Assembly: GCA_005882045.1 (NCBI GenBank)
Contig: VBHO01000147.1
Coordinates: forward strand, 1 to 43,912
Direction of reading: 5' to 3'
DNA length: 43,912 nucleotides
Origin: Chloroflexota bacterium
GTDB lineage: Bacteria; Chloroflexota; Dormibacteria; CF-121
Shown: positions 16,338-23,994 of the stretch, in pieces
Numbering within the stretch: the stretch's first letter is position 1
Layout of the letters: every line of letters begins with the position of its first letter
Translations under genes and position numbers: made by a program
The notes under the pieces: generated by a model
What the model was told of the DNA's origin: nothing
Seen by the model: only the letters and a program-made list of their open reading frames with translations
Database searches by the model: none

Positions 16338-18038
16338 GTGCAGCGGGTGGTCATGCATGTCGACCTCGATGCCTTTTATGCCTCGGTCGAGCAGCTGCGC
16401 CGCCCGGAGCTGCGCGGCAAGCCGGTCATCGTGGGCGGCGCCGGGACGCCCGGCGAGCGGGGCGTGGTGGCTGCGGCCTCCTACGAAGCCCGTCCCTTCG
16501 GGGTCCGCTCGGCGATGCCACTCAGCCGGGCGCGTCGCCTCTGCCCCAACGGGATATTCGTTCCCTGTGACTTCCACGCCTACCGCGAAGCCTCGAAGTC
16601 GGTCTTTGCCATCCTCGACCGCTACTCCCCCATCATCGAGCCGATCTCGCTCGACGAGGCCTACCTCGACCTCACCGGACAGGAGGCGCTGATGGGGCCG
16701 CCCGCCGGGGTTGCCACCCGGCTCCGCGACGAGGTCAAGACGCGCAGCGGTCTCGACCTCAGCATTGGCGTCGCGAGCTGCAAGCTGGTTGCCAAGGTCG
16801 CCTCTGAGCTGCGCAAGCCGCGGGGCCTGGTGGTCGTTCGGCCCGGTGAGGAGGCCTCCTTCCTCGCCCCGCTACCGCTTTCCAGGCTGCCCGGCTGCGG
16901 GCCGGCCACCGCGGTCAAACTGGAGCGGGTCGGGGTTCGCACCATCGGCGACCTCGCGGCCCTGCCCGACCCGCTGCTCGGCGAGCTATTCGGCCAGTAC
17001 GGGCGCGCCCTCGGCGCCCACGCTCGAGGCCTCGACGCGAGTCCTGTCACGCCGCCGGGCGACCCGAAGAGCATCTCGCGCGAGGTCACCTTCGACCGCG
17101 ACGTGAGCGACGCCGGCAAGGTGCGAGAAACCGCACTCGGTCTCTTGCAGGACGTCGGTCAAAGTTTGCGCGCACATCGATTGTCGGCGCGCACCGTCGT
17201 GCTCAAGATTCGCTATCAGCCCTTCGACACCCAGTCGCGGCAAGCCACCCTCCCCTACCCTACCGATCGGGATGACCAGCTGGCTGGGGCCTTACGTCAT
17301 CTGCTCGAGACCCAGGTCGCCCCCAGCCGCCCCGTCAGACTGATCGGCGCCGGCGTGAGCAATCTCGAAGCCTGCGCGACACAGCTGAGCCTGCTGGAGA
17401 GCCGGTCGCCGCGGCTGGCCATGCTCGACGCGCAACTCGACCAGCTGCGCGGGCGCTTTGGCGAGCACGTCATCAGTCGCGGCACGGCCGCGCCAACCCA
17501 TCAGAAAGACGTCAGACGTGATGACCTGGGACGACGGGTGAAGGCCGCCAAGCCCAAGACCGCGAAGCTGACCCACATCGGACCCAGTGGCGAAGCCCGC
17601 ATGGTCGACATTTCCGCCAAACCGGTCAGCAACCGCGAGGCACGGGCGCGTGGGTCGGTAAAGATGAGCCAGGCGGCGCTCGAGGCGATCCTGCGCGGCA
17701 ACCTTCCCAAGGGCGAGGTGATCGGCACGGCACGCATCGCCGGCATCCAGGCGGCGAAACGGACCAGCGAGCTGATCCCCATGTGCCATCCGCTGGCGCT
17801 GACCATGGTCGATGTCGTGTGCCGGCCCGACCGGGCTCTACCCGGCATCCAGATCGAGTCGGTGGTCCGTTGCGTGGCGCGAACGGGCGCAGAGATGGAA
17901 GCGCTGACGGCGGTGGCGGCGGCGGCCCTCACCATCGTCGATATGGCGAAAAGCGTCGACCGCTGGATGACGATCGAGGATATCGAGCTGCTGGCGAAAC
18001 GCGGGGGTAAGAGCGGCGACCTGCGTCGTCCGGACTAG
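16338..18038 (+). CDS. DNA polymerase IV - MoaC fusion ORF
   Basis: 566 codons with no stop between two unrelated enzymes. Residues about 1-385 are a complete Y-family polymerase (DinB): [31 protein letters not shown] catalytic acids, [16 protein letters not shown], a helix-hairpin-helix region and the little finger ending [14 protein letters not shown] Lys/Ala-rich linker (about 390-405) leads to MoaC (about 407-560), cyclic pyranopterin monophosphate synthase of molybdenum-cofactor synthesis, with [30 protein letters not shown] and [12 protein letters not shown], retaining the catalytic His, Asp and Lys. GTG 16338 is taken as start; GTG 16347 and ATG 16353 are alternatives. An internal GTG (17538) could start MoaC separately but has only a weak SD. 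The gene ends by a shared stop with the convergent gene. Confidence 0.85.
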   Translation: MQRVVMHVDLDAFYASVEQLRRPELRGKPVIVGGAGTPGERGVVAAASYEARPFGVRSAMPLSRARRLCPNGIFVPCDFHAYREASKSVFAILDRYSPIIEPISLDEAYLDLTGQEALMGPPAGVATRLRDEVKTRSGLDLSIGVASCKLVAKVASELRKPRGLVVVRPGEEASFLAPLPLSRLPGCGPATAVKLERVGVRTIGDLAALPDPLLGELFGQYGRALGAHARGLDASPVTPPGDPKSISREVTFDRDVSDAGKVRETALGLLQDVGQSLRAHRLSARTVVLKIRYQPFDTQSRQATLPYPTDRDDQLAGALRHLLETQVAPSRPVRLIGAGVSNLEACATQLSLLESRSPRLAMLDAQLDQLRGRFGEHVISRGTAAPTHQKDVRRDDLGRRVKAAKPKTAKLTHIGPSGEARMVDISAKPVSNREARARGSVKMSQAALEAILRGNLPKGEVIGTARIAGIQAAKRTSELIPMCHPLALTMVDVVCRPDRALPGIQIESVVRCVARTGAEMEALTAVAAAALTIVDMAKSVDRWMTIEDIELLAKRGGKSGDLRRPD

Positions 18039-19288
18039 CGGCCGGCCTTGATCGCCTTCATCGCCGCGTCGTAGGCCTTCTGCATCGGGCCGAAGGTCTT
18101 GGTTTCGTAGTCAGCGGGCAGGGTCTCCTCGGGACTCGACATCGCCTTCAAGGCCGCGTTAGTGGCATCGGTGTATTTCTTGATGCCCGCGGGATCCTTG
18201 GCCTGGATCGCCTGGATCAGGCTCTCGGTGTTGGTCAGGACATCGTTGAAGCTGCTCACCTGTTTGGCGATTTGCGGCGCAAGCCCGGGTGCCCCGGACA
18301 GTGACATCGCCAGCTCGATTTTCTGCTGAGCATCCGGATAGGGCGCGCCGGCTCCCACCAGGTCATGCTTGGACAATGCCGCGCTCATCTTCGCGTAGTC
18401 GATCAACGCATCGAGATAGGGCTGAATCACCTTAGCCTCGTTGACCGCCGCGGTCATCGCCTTGTCGGCCTGAGTGAGCCCGGCCAGTGCCGCGGCGAGG
18501 CGCTCCCGTTCGCTGCTGATTTGCGCGCTCTTCGTGGGCGCGCCCCATTTGATGAACGACAGGCTCTGGTCAACGCCCTTGAGCGTTGCCTCGTCGGATT
18601 GCACCAGGGTGAGGCCATCGTTGAAGGAGACCGCCAGCTTGGCGAACTGGGCCTTCAGCGCCGCTGGATCGCTGGAACTGTTCGACGAGCCGATCAGCTG
18701 TGCGAACACGGCGTCCACCTTGGCCTGGTGCGAGGCGGCGGTCGTGAGCGATTTATCACCGGCCGAAATCTGGGCGGTGGCGACGGCCGGCATGATGCCG
18801 TAGACGAGCACCAGGAGCACCACCAGGCCGGCAGCCACGGTGACGATCCGGCGCTGGTAACGCAGCAGCTGGGGTGGAACGGCGACCGGAAGGGTGAGGG
18901 TCTGGCCGAAGATTCGAAGGGTCGTGCCGGAAGCGGCCGGCGGCCCCTGGCCTGGCCCGTAGCCAGGGTACGGCTGGCCGTAGCCGGGCTGCTGGGGGTA
19001 ACCGGGTGTCTGCCCGTAACCCGGCGGGGCGTAGGAGGGATACTGGCCCTCCTGACCCGGCTGGCCGGGATAGCCGCCCTGTTGTCCCGGATATTGTGGC
19101 TGCTGCGGGTAATTCGGCTGGCCGTAGGGCTGGCCTTGCTGCCCTGGCTGGCCGGGAGCGTAGCCGGGCGGGGCGTAGCTGGCCTGCGGCGGGGGCAGCT
19201 GGTTGCGGCAGTTGGCGCAGGTCTGGGCGCCGGGCTGGTTCCAGGTTATGCCGCAGTACGGACACGGAGCTGATTGGTAAGCCTGCAT
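18035..19288 (-). CDS. Zinc-ribbon, Pro/Gly/Gln/Tyr-rich, membrane-anchored helical protein
   Basis: 417 residues in four blocks. Residues about 8-32: zinc ribbon ([16 protein letters not shown]). About 33-125: low-complexity repeats rich in P, G, Q and Y ([17 protein letters not shown]), likely disordered. About 145-175: one membrane helix ([20 protein letters not shown]). About 176-417: an Ala-rich, helical extracellular domain ([10 protein letters not shown]-like start, [19 protein letters not shown]). The cytosolic part thus joins zinc ribbon to disordered tail, as in other Gram-positive zinc-ribbon membrane proteins. The neighbour (19355..20230) has a related outer domain without the N-terminal blocks. 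Function unknown; a scaffold or stress-envelope role is conceivable. The 3' end overlaps dinB-moaC by four bases (CTAG). Confidence 0.65.
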   Translation of the reverse strand: MQAYQSAPCPYCGITWNQPGAQTCANCRNQLPPPQASYAPPGYAPGQPGQQGQPYGQPNYPQQPQYPGQQGGYPGQPGQEGQYPSYAPPGYGQTPGYPQQPGYGQPYPGYGPGQGPPAASGTTLRIFGQTLTLPVAVPPQLLRYQRRIVTVAAGLVVLLVLVYGIMPAVATAQISAGDKSLTTAASHQAKVDAVFAQLIGSSNSSSDPAALKAQFAKLAVSFNDGLTLVQSDEATLKGVDQSLSFIKWGAPTKSAQISSERERLAAALAGLTQADKAMTAAVNEAKVIQPYLDALIDYAKMSAALSKHDLVGAGAPYPDAQQKIELAMSLSGAPGLAPQIAKQVSSFNDVLTNTESLIQAIQAKDPAGIKKYTDATNAALKAMSSPEETLPADYETKTFGPMQKAYDAAMKAIKAGR

Positions 19289-19354
19289 AGTGGCGCCGAC
19301 GCGCTACAGGTTCAACTGCCCGGGTCACCGGATTCCTTCGGGACCGTCCGTCAG

Positions 19355-20230
19355 TCAAACGACGGTCGCTGCCTGGACGCCCTTGTGGTAGCTGTCGATC
19401 AGCGGCTGGAACATCTGTCGGTTGCTGGCGTCGACGCTGTCGAAGCGGACCTTGAGTGCGTCAAACTGGTCGCTCAGGGCCTGGAGCTGGGCCTGCGCTT
19501 GCCGGGCAGCCGAAGGGTTGTTCGCCTGGATAGCGGCGATCTCCTGTTGCAGCGCGTCCAGACCCGACTTGAGAAGGCCGGCAAGCACACCATATTCGGC
19601 CGGAATGTCGGCCCGATGCGAACGGTCGAGGGCGGTCTGCACCTGCTGCTTGGCGGACGCAAAGGCCGCCAATGCCCCGTTCAAGTCATTGGCCTGAGCC
19701 TTCGCGATCAGGCCACGCATCTCGATGACGCCCTGGACGAGCGGCTGCAACATCCATAGCTGATCGTGGATATCGAGCAGCACCTGTTCCGCGTTGGCCA
19801 GTCCTGACCGAGCGGCCTGGGTCAGATTCACCTCGGCAGCCTGCGCATCCCGTTTCGTCAGGGTGAGCAAGCGCGCGGACCCCAGATTGGCGTCGGCCGC
19901 CTTGACCGAGGCTTGATCGCTCCGAACCGTCAAGAGCGCGGCCTCAACTTCAGGGAGGTCTTTGTCAACGAGAGCCTTGTAGCTGGCTGGGTCGCTGGGC
20001 ACGTTGGCGCCCACGTAGTCATTGATTGCCTTGTCGACGGTGTCCCGGTGCTGAATCGCGAGCTTCAGCGCCTGGTCCGCTTGACGAACCTGGGCGTCTA
20101 CCGTTCGGGCACTGTTCAGCGCATATGCGACAGCGAAAACCAGCAGCAAAACGATGGCCACGACCGCGACCAGGAGCCCGCCCCGGCTGCGGCGGCGAAC
20201 CAGCGTCGGCGCGACCGACTCGGACTCCAT
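19355..20230 (-). CDS. Membrane-anchored helical protein, paralogue of the 18035 gene product
   Basis: 291 residues from ATG 20230, chosen because GGGGAGAG lies seven bases upstream and the promoter's -10 covers the earlier ATG. One membrane helix (about 18-38, LLVAVVAIVLLLVFAVAYAL) then a long Ala/Gln-rich helical extracellular domain with coiled-coil character (HRDTVDKAINDYVG, QAQLQALSDQFDALKVRFD). The C-terminal part aligns by eye with the 18035 product (AKANDL.../[22 protein letters not shown] / [13 protein letters not shown]). The two genes are 66 bases apart and on the same strand, likely an operon. No enzymatic motif seen. Confidence 0.6.
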   Translation of the reverse strand: MESESVAPTLVRRRSRGGLLVAVVAIVLLLVFAVAYALNSARTVDAQVRQADQALKLAIQHRDTVDKAINDYVGANVPSDPASYKALVDKDLPEVEAALLTVRSDQASVKAADANLGSARLLTLTKRDAQAAEVNLTQAARSGLANAEQVLLDIHDQLWMLQPLVQGVIEMRGLIAKAQANDLNGALAAFASAKQQVQTALDRSHRADIPAEYGVLAGLLKSGLDALQQEIAAIQANNPSAARQAQAQLQALSDQFDALKVRFDSVDASNRQMFQPLIDSYHKGVQAATVV

Positions 20231-20250
20231 TGAAACTCTCCCCAACTCCA

Positions 20251-20279
20251 TCGATACCAGAGGGAGCGATTTCGGTCAA
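20251..20279 (-). promoter_or_regulatory. Promoter of the paired helical-protein operon
   Basis: TTGACC (20279..20274), 17-base spacer, TATCGA (20256..20251) on the minus strand. Predicted start about 20244 gives a short leader with SD GGGGAGAG before ATG 20230. Confidence 0.6.
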
Positions 20280-20288
20280 GCCCCGACT

Positions 20289-21170
20289 TCAGCGAAGCAG
20301 CTGACCCAGTTCCTCCGCGTTACGGACGGCGTAGTCCGAGTAGCAGTTGTTGAAGATCGCGTGAACCTCGATGGCGCTCTTCGCCATGTCCTGGAGCTTG
20401 GGCGCCCACGCCTTCAGCTCGCTTGGCTGATAGAGGTAGCGAAACTTTTCCGCGGTGCTGATGCCTTTCTTCTCCCAGTTCTCTGCGTTGTGGCCGTGAA
20501 AGCGCACCATGCCGAGCGGCGCCGTGGTGGCGACTACCGGCGGCACGCTGGACGCGAAGCCTTGGGGCTCGTCAACCACTACGTAGGTGTAGTGGTGGTC
20601 CTTCAGAAACTCGACGACGCGCTCACGCCGGGACTCCTTCATCCACAGCGCCTGGCGAAACTCGATCGCGATCCCGAAGTCCGGCAACCACTCGCGCAGG
20701 TCTTCCATGAAGCGATAGGCCGACGGCGAGGGAAGAAACCACTTGGGGAATTGGAAGACGATCGCACCCAGCTTGCCCGCATCCTGCAGCGGTTGCATCC
20801 CCTCGCGGAAGCGATCCCACACACTTTCCTTCTCTTTGGGCCCCAGATCCTTGAAGTAGAGGTTGGTCTTCGAATCGGACACCTTTTCCCGCAGGTCTTT
20901 CGGCAAGCGGGCGACCGGGGTGGGATGCTGGGTCAGCAGCGCGTACGCCTTGGCGTTGAAGGTGAACTCTTTCGATGTGCGCGCGACCCACAGCTCGGCG
21001 GTCTTCTCATTGGGGATCGCATAGAAGGTACTGTCGACCTCGACCACAGGAAACTTCGAGGCGTAATAACGGAGCCGCTCCTCCGCCGTCGTCGCGTCCG
21101 GGGGATACCACCCGCTCTTGATCAGAGTCGGCTCCGTCCAGGAAGAAATCCCGACCTTGATGCGTCCCAT
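20289..21170 (-). CDS. DUF72 family protein (YecE-like)
   Basis: 293 residues. DUF72 proteins adopt a TIM barrel and have no established biochemical function. Family motifs are visible: MGRIKVGISSWTEP with WYPPDATTAEERLRYYASKF, VEVDSTFYAIP, FTFNAKAYALLTQHP, LGAIVFQFPKWF, IEFRQALW, YVVVDEPQGF, MVRFHGHNAENW and HAIFNNCYSDYAVRNAEEL. The ATG start (21170) overlaps the moaB TGA stop by one base (TGATG), so the pair is translationally coupled and one operon with moaB, but no metabolic link is known. Confidence 0.85.
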   Translation of the reverse strand: MGRIKVGISSWTEPTLIKSGWYPPDATTAEERLRYYASKFPVVEVDSTFYAIPNEKTAELWVARTSKEFTFNAKAYALLTQHPTPVARLPKDLREKVSDSKTNLYFKDLGPKEKESVWDRFREGMQPLQDAGKLGAIVFQFPKWFLPSPSAYRFMEDLREWLPDFGIAIEFRQALWMKESRRERVVEFLKDHHYTYVVVDEPQGFASSVPPVVATTAPLGMVRFHGHNAENWEKKGISTAEKFRYLYQPSELKAWAPKLQDMAKSAIEVHAIFNNCYSDYAVRNAEELGQLLR

Positions 21171-21676
21171 CAGCTGGGGCGGTGGGCGGCGGGAGCGTCG
21201 CTGACCTCGCCGCGCAGCGTGCGCAGGCCGTGTGGCAGCGCTTCCATGACGGCCTCGAGGCTGTCGACTACCCCGCGCGGGCTGCCAGGGAGGGCCAGCA
21301 GCAAGGTCCGTCCAATGACGCCGGCCAGCGAGCGCGACAGCATCGCGTGCGGGGTTTTGCGCAGACCCGCGGCTCGCATCGCTTCGGCGATACCCGGCAC
21401 CGGGTAGTCGAGCAACGGCTCAACCGCCTGTGGCGTGACATCGCGCGGGCCCAGCCCTGTACCACCGGTCAAAACGATCAGGTCGGGGTCGGCGACCCGC
21501 AACCACTCGCGGACCTGACGCTGGATGTCGGCCAGCTCATCACTGACGATGGCCCGCCCGACCACCTCCGCGGGGATGCGGGCCAGCGCCTCGCTGATCT
21601 TTTCGCCACTTTCGTCGACGCGTTCACCGCGGGCGCCCTTGGTGCTCACGGTCAGGACGCAGGCACGAAAGCTCAT
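21170..21676 (-). CDS. moaB: Molybdenum cofactor biosynthesis protein MoaB/MogA
   Basis: 168 residues with the MoaB/Mog signatures LIVLTGGTGLGPRDVTP (MPT-binding, TGGTG) and LLLALPGSPRGVVDSLEAV (PGSP). It adenylylates molybdopterin before metal insertion. The leaderless start ATG 21676 follows TAGACT by six bases. It supports a functional molybdenum cofactor pathway together with MoaC (16338) and the formate dehydrogenase (35131). Overlaps DUF72. Confidence 0.9.
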   Translation of the reverse strand: MSFRACVLTVSTKGARGERVDESGEKISEALARIPAEVVGRAIVSDELADIQRQVREWLRVADPDLIVLTGGTGLGPRDVTPQAVEPLLDYPVPGIAEAMRAAGLRKTPHAMLSRSLAGVIGRTLLLALPGSPRGVVDSLEAVMEALPHGLRTLRGEVSDAPAAHRPS

Positions 21677-21682
21677 GCCAGC

Positions 21683-21688
21683 AGTCTA
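21683..21688 (-). promoter_or_regulatory. Putative leaderless -10 element of moaB-DUF72
   Basis: TAGACT (21688..21683), six bases, then ATG 21676, no SD. The same hexamer and spacing occur at the 30091 gene. Confidence 0.5.
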
Positions 21689-21718
21689 AGCATGGTCGCT
21701 AGCGGGAACTTGAGCTAA

Positions 21719-22168
21719 CTAGCCTTCGGCGCGGTAGGCGGCGTGCGCCGCGATCGTGCGGCAGAAATCCGTCACGGCGCCGCCGACTTCCATCAGGTCG
21801 TGATAGCCGAAGGGGACGCAGTGGTCGAAGGGGGGAAAGCGAACCACCGCCGAGGCGGGCGGAAGGTCGGCGTCGTACAGGGCCAGCACCGGACGCCCCC
21901 GGCCGAGCAGCCAGCCGGCTTCGAACCCGACCCCGGTGCTGCGCCCGGTCATCTCCATACAGCCGGCGTCCGCCTCCAGCAGCTCGCGGTGCATCATCTC
22001 GGCGATCAACTCAGGCCGGTCGAAGCCGGGCCGGTAATCGGGATCCGCCACCCGCTCGGCGAGGATCCCGGCTCCATACTCCCGCAGCGCCCGATGGGCC
22101 AGCTGGATGGCCTCGAGGCTGCGCGGACCTAGTTCGCCACTGACCGCCCGACCGAGGTAGACCTTCAC
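21719..22168 (-). CDS. Nucleoside 2-deoxyribosyltransferase-like protein
   Basis: 149 residues from GTG 22168. It has the compact Rossmann-like fold of nucleoside 2-deoxyribosyltransferases and DNPH1-like N-glycosidases: MKVYLGRAVSGELG at the N-terminus, an Asp/Glu region (LLEADAGCMEMTG) and the hallmark GVGFEAGWLLGRGRPVLALYD, whose Glu is the catalytic residue in the family. Function could be base exchange or hydrolysis of deoxynucleosides/5'-monophosphates; substrate cannot be read. The GTG start overlaps the stop of the 46-residue gene by four bases (GTGA). Confidence 0.75.
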   Translation of the reverse strand: MKVYLGRAVSGELGPRSLEAIQLAHRALREYGAGILAERVADPDYRPGFDRPELIAEMMHRELLEADAGCMEMTGRSTGVGFEAGWLLGRGRPVLALYDADLPPASAVVRFPPFDHCVPFGYHDLMEVGGAVTDFCRTIAAHAAYRAEG

Positions 22169-22305
22169 GGCAGCACTTTGGGGGCAGGGTTGCGCTTGGG
22201 CCGCCAGAGCCCGACCATCAACATCACCATGCCGAGAACGGGGTCGAACGGCAGGACGATGCCCCCGAGGAGCGCAGCAAGCCAGCGCGGCCGAAAGCGC
22301 CGCAT
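22165..22305 (-). CDS. Small hydrophobic protein (46 residues)
   Basis: MRRFRPRWLAALLGGIVLPF then DPVLGMVMLMVGLWRPKRNP and APKVLP: a short amphipathic/basic N-terminus, one or two tight hydrophobic segments and a basic tail, typical of a tiny membrane protein. It starts seven bases after the stop of the 22313 gene and its stop shares GTGA with the next gene, so it is likely co-translated in an operon. No family recognised. Confidence 0.55.
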   Translation of the reverse strand: MRRFRPRWLAALLGGIVLPFDPVLGMVMLMVGLWRPKRNPAPKVLP

Positions 22306-22312
22306 GGGCGGA

Positions 22313-22684
22313 TTATCCGCCATCGCCGGTCGGTCTGCCTGTCTCGCTGGAGGTCACCGCCTCGTGGGGCTCATCTTCGACATCCAGGCCGCCGTCGTCG
22401 TCGTCGTGGTGGAGCTCGTCCGTGCCCGGATCACCCTTTTTGCGCCGGGCGGGTCGTTCCGCCGACAGAGAACGGACGTCCAGGCCCTGGCGAAGCAGGT
22501 GAATGCTCTCCAGTAAGGAGAGGCGCTCGACCAGCCAGCCGACCCGGTAGTGCACGGCAAACCAGGTCTCGTTCGCCGGCGGATGGCGGTGACGGCGCCG
22601 CCAGCGACCGACCGCCTCCTTAAAGGTTGGGGCGAAACCGCCTTCTCCGCCGCCGCGGCGGTCGGCCCCCGCATTCGCCGGCAC
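22313..22684 (-). CDS. Small hypothetical protein with acidic tail (123 residues)
   Basis: GTG start (22684) with TAGAAT six bases upstream and no SD, supporting it as real and leaderless. Residues 1-80 are basic and aromatic (EAVGRWRRRHRHPPANETWF, VHYRVGWLVERLSLLESIHL), the tail is acidic (DELHHDDDDGGLDVEDEPHE). No known domain. It heads an operon with the 46-residue protein and the nucleoside-deoxyribosyltransferase-like protein, and is divergent from the NIF3-like gene. Could be nucleic-acid binding. Confidence 0.5.
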   Translation of the reverse strand: MPANAGADRRGGGEGGFAPTFKEAVGRWRRRHRHPPANETWFAVHYRVGWLVERLSLLESIHLLRQGLDVRSLSAERPARRKKGDPGTDELHHDDDDGGLDVEDEPHEAVTSSETGRPTGDGG

Positions 22685-22690
22685 GGACGG

Positions 22691-22742
22691 ATTCTAATTC
22701 GGATCGCCGGCACCGCTGCGCAATGCCGCCAATCGCGATAAT
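22691..22742. promoter_or_regulatory. Divergent leaderless promoter pair (22684 gene and NIF3-like gene)
   Basis: Minus strand TAGAAT (22696..22691), six bases before GTG 22684; plus strand GATAAT (22737..22742), six bases before GTG 22749. The two promoters share a 64-base gap. Confidence 0.5.
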
Positions 22743-22748
22743 GCCGAA

Positions 22749-23573
22749 GTGCGGCTGACCGAGATCATGGCCCTGGCCAACGGCCTCGCCGGCTGTGCCG
22801 ATACCCCGCCTGATTCCGAGGTGTACCTCGACGGCGAGGTGCGCCGCGTCTATGTCGGGATCGATATCGATGTCGCCGAACTCCTCCTGGCGAAAAACCT
22901 TGGGGTGGACGGCGTCATCGCGCACCACCCGATTGGTTCGCGCGCGCGCCACGGGATCGCAGCGGTAATCGAGCGGCACGAGGCCCAGATGCGTGCGGAG
23001 GGCATCCCAGAGGACATCGCCCACCAGTTGATGCTCGCCCGTCGCGACCCGGTGGCGCACACGCTGCACACGAGCAATTACGACCGGGTGGTCGGTGCGG
23101 CCAAACAACTCCAGATGCCGTTAATGAACATCCACCTGGCGGCCGATATCGTCGGGCGCCGGTTCTTCATCGACTTTGTCGGGCGGGCCGTCGATGGTCA
23201 AGGCAGCAACGTCGGCAGCCTGGTCGATGAGCTCAAGACGATCCCGGAGATGGAGGCCTCACTGGTCCAGCCCGAGCTCTGGCTCGGCAGGGCCGAAAAC
23301 CCGGTCGGACGCTGGATTGTCCAAATGGCCGCCGGCACCAATGGCGGCGCCGCCATCTATCGCACGTATTATGAGCACGGCATCAATACCATCCTGGCGA
23401 TGCACATCGATGACCGGGACCTGCGTGAACTCGAGCAGCTGCAGCTGCCCAAGGCGAACCTGGTGATCACCGGCCACATGCCGAGCGACTCGATCGGGAT
23501 GAACCGCGTGATCGCGGCCCTGGAACAGCGCGGACTCGAAGTAATCGCAGGCTCCGGAGTTATAAGGGTATAG
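22749..23573 (+). CDS. NIF3-like dinuclear metal-centre protein
   Basis: 274 residues starting MRLTEIMALANGLAG. NIF3/DUF34 proteins bind two metals and are of uncertain biochemical role (GTP cyclohydrolase-like annotations are tentative). Seen here: VRRVYVGIDIDVAELLLAK, GVDGVIAHHPIGSRARHG (metal His pair), LMNIHLAADIVGRRFF and LVITGHMPSDSIGMN towards the C-terminus. Leaderless GTG start. The small 23595 gene follows by 22 bases in the same direction. Confidence 0.65.
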   Translation: MRLTEIMALANGLAGCADTPPDSEVYLDGEVRRVYVGIDIDVAELLLAKNLGVDGVIAHHPIGSRARHGIAAVIERHEAQMRAEGIPEDIAHQLMLARRDPVAHTLHTSNYDRVVGAAKQLQMPLMNIHLAADIVGRRFFIDFVGRAVDGQGSNVGSLVDELKTIPEMEASLVQPELWLGRAENPVGRWIVQMAAGTNGGAAIYRTYYEHGINTILAMHIDDRDLRELEQLQLPKANLVITGHMPSDSIGMNRVIAALEQRGLEVIAGSGVIRV

Positions 23574-23594
23574 ACCACCATCGAGGAGGACCGC

Positions 23595-23885
23595 TTGGAC
23601 GCATCACCTCGCGCGTACGGCAATGAAGCGGAGCGTCGCTATCACCTCCGACGGCTCGACGACCTGTTGGAGGCGCTGGAGCGGCTGAACCTCGCCGAGG
23701 CCAAGACCCTCCCGGTGGCCGTCAAGGAGCGCATCGAGAAAGAAGGGATTACGGTCGACGATGACACCAACTTCAGCAAGCTGATCGAGCTGGTCTGGGC
23801 TCAGCAGGAGAAATACCTGATCGACCTCAAGGCCGTCGGCCGGCTCAACCTCGCCGGCAAGCGCCGACGACGTATCAGCGGCTAG
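23595..23885 (+). CDS. Small helical protein of unknown function
   Basis: 96 residues from TTG 23595, with GAGGAGG seven bases upstream (no in-frame ATG fits better). Almost all helical: RRYHLRRLDDLLEALERLNL, AVKERIEKEGITVDDDTNFS, LIELVWAQQEKYLIDLKAVG, then a basic tail KRRRRISG. No domain recognised. Placed after the NIF3-like gene. Confidence 0.5.
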   Translation: MDASPRAYGNEAERRYHLRRLDDLLEALERLNLAEAKTLPVAVKERIEKEGITVDDDTNFSKLIELVWAQQEKYLIDLKAVGRLNLAGKRRRRISG

Positions 23886-23929
23886 CGCCCCATTACGCGA
23901 GCTCATCACGGCTGCGCCGAAGCACAGTC

Positions 23930-23975
23930 AAGTCAGTGACTTAAAACGCGCCGATGCGCTTACGCGCGAAAGCGC
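23930..23975. terminator. Palindrome and hairpin between convergent ends (23885 and 23995)
   Basis: AAGTCAGTGACTT (23930..23942) is a perfect palindrome around one base; 14 bases further a 6-bp stem GCGCTT / AAGCGC with an 8-base loop (23956..23975). They lie between convergent genes and may act as terminators, or the palindrome may be an operator. No U-run. Confidence 0.35.
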
Positions 23976-23994
23976 GGCTCGCCCTGCGGGCTCG

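Noticed and set aside
16201-16692. Plus-strand ORF starting ATG 16201 with a nearby GGAGGGG
   Set aside because: The SD is good, but the frame runs out of phase through dinB and the translation is Arg/Ser-rich with no domain.
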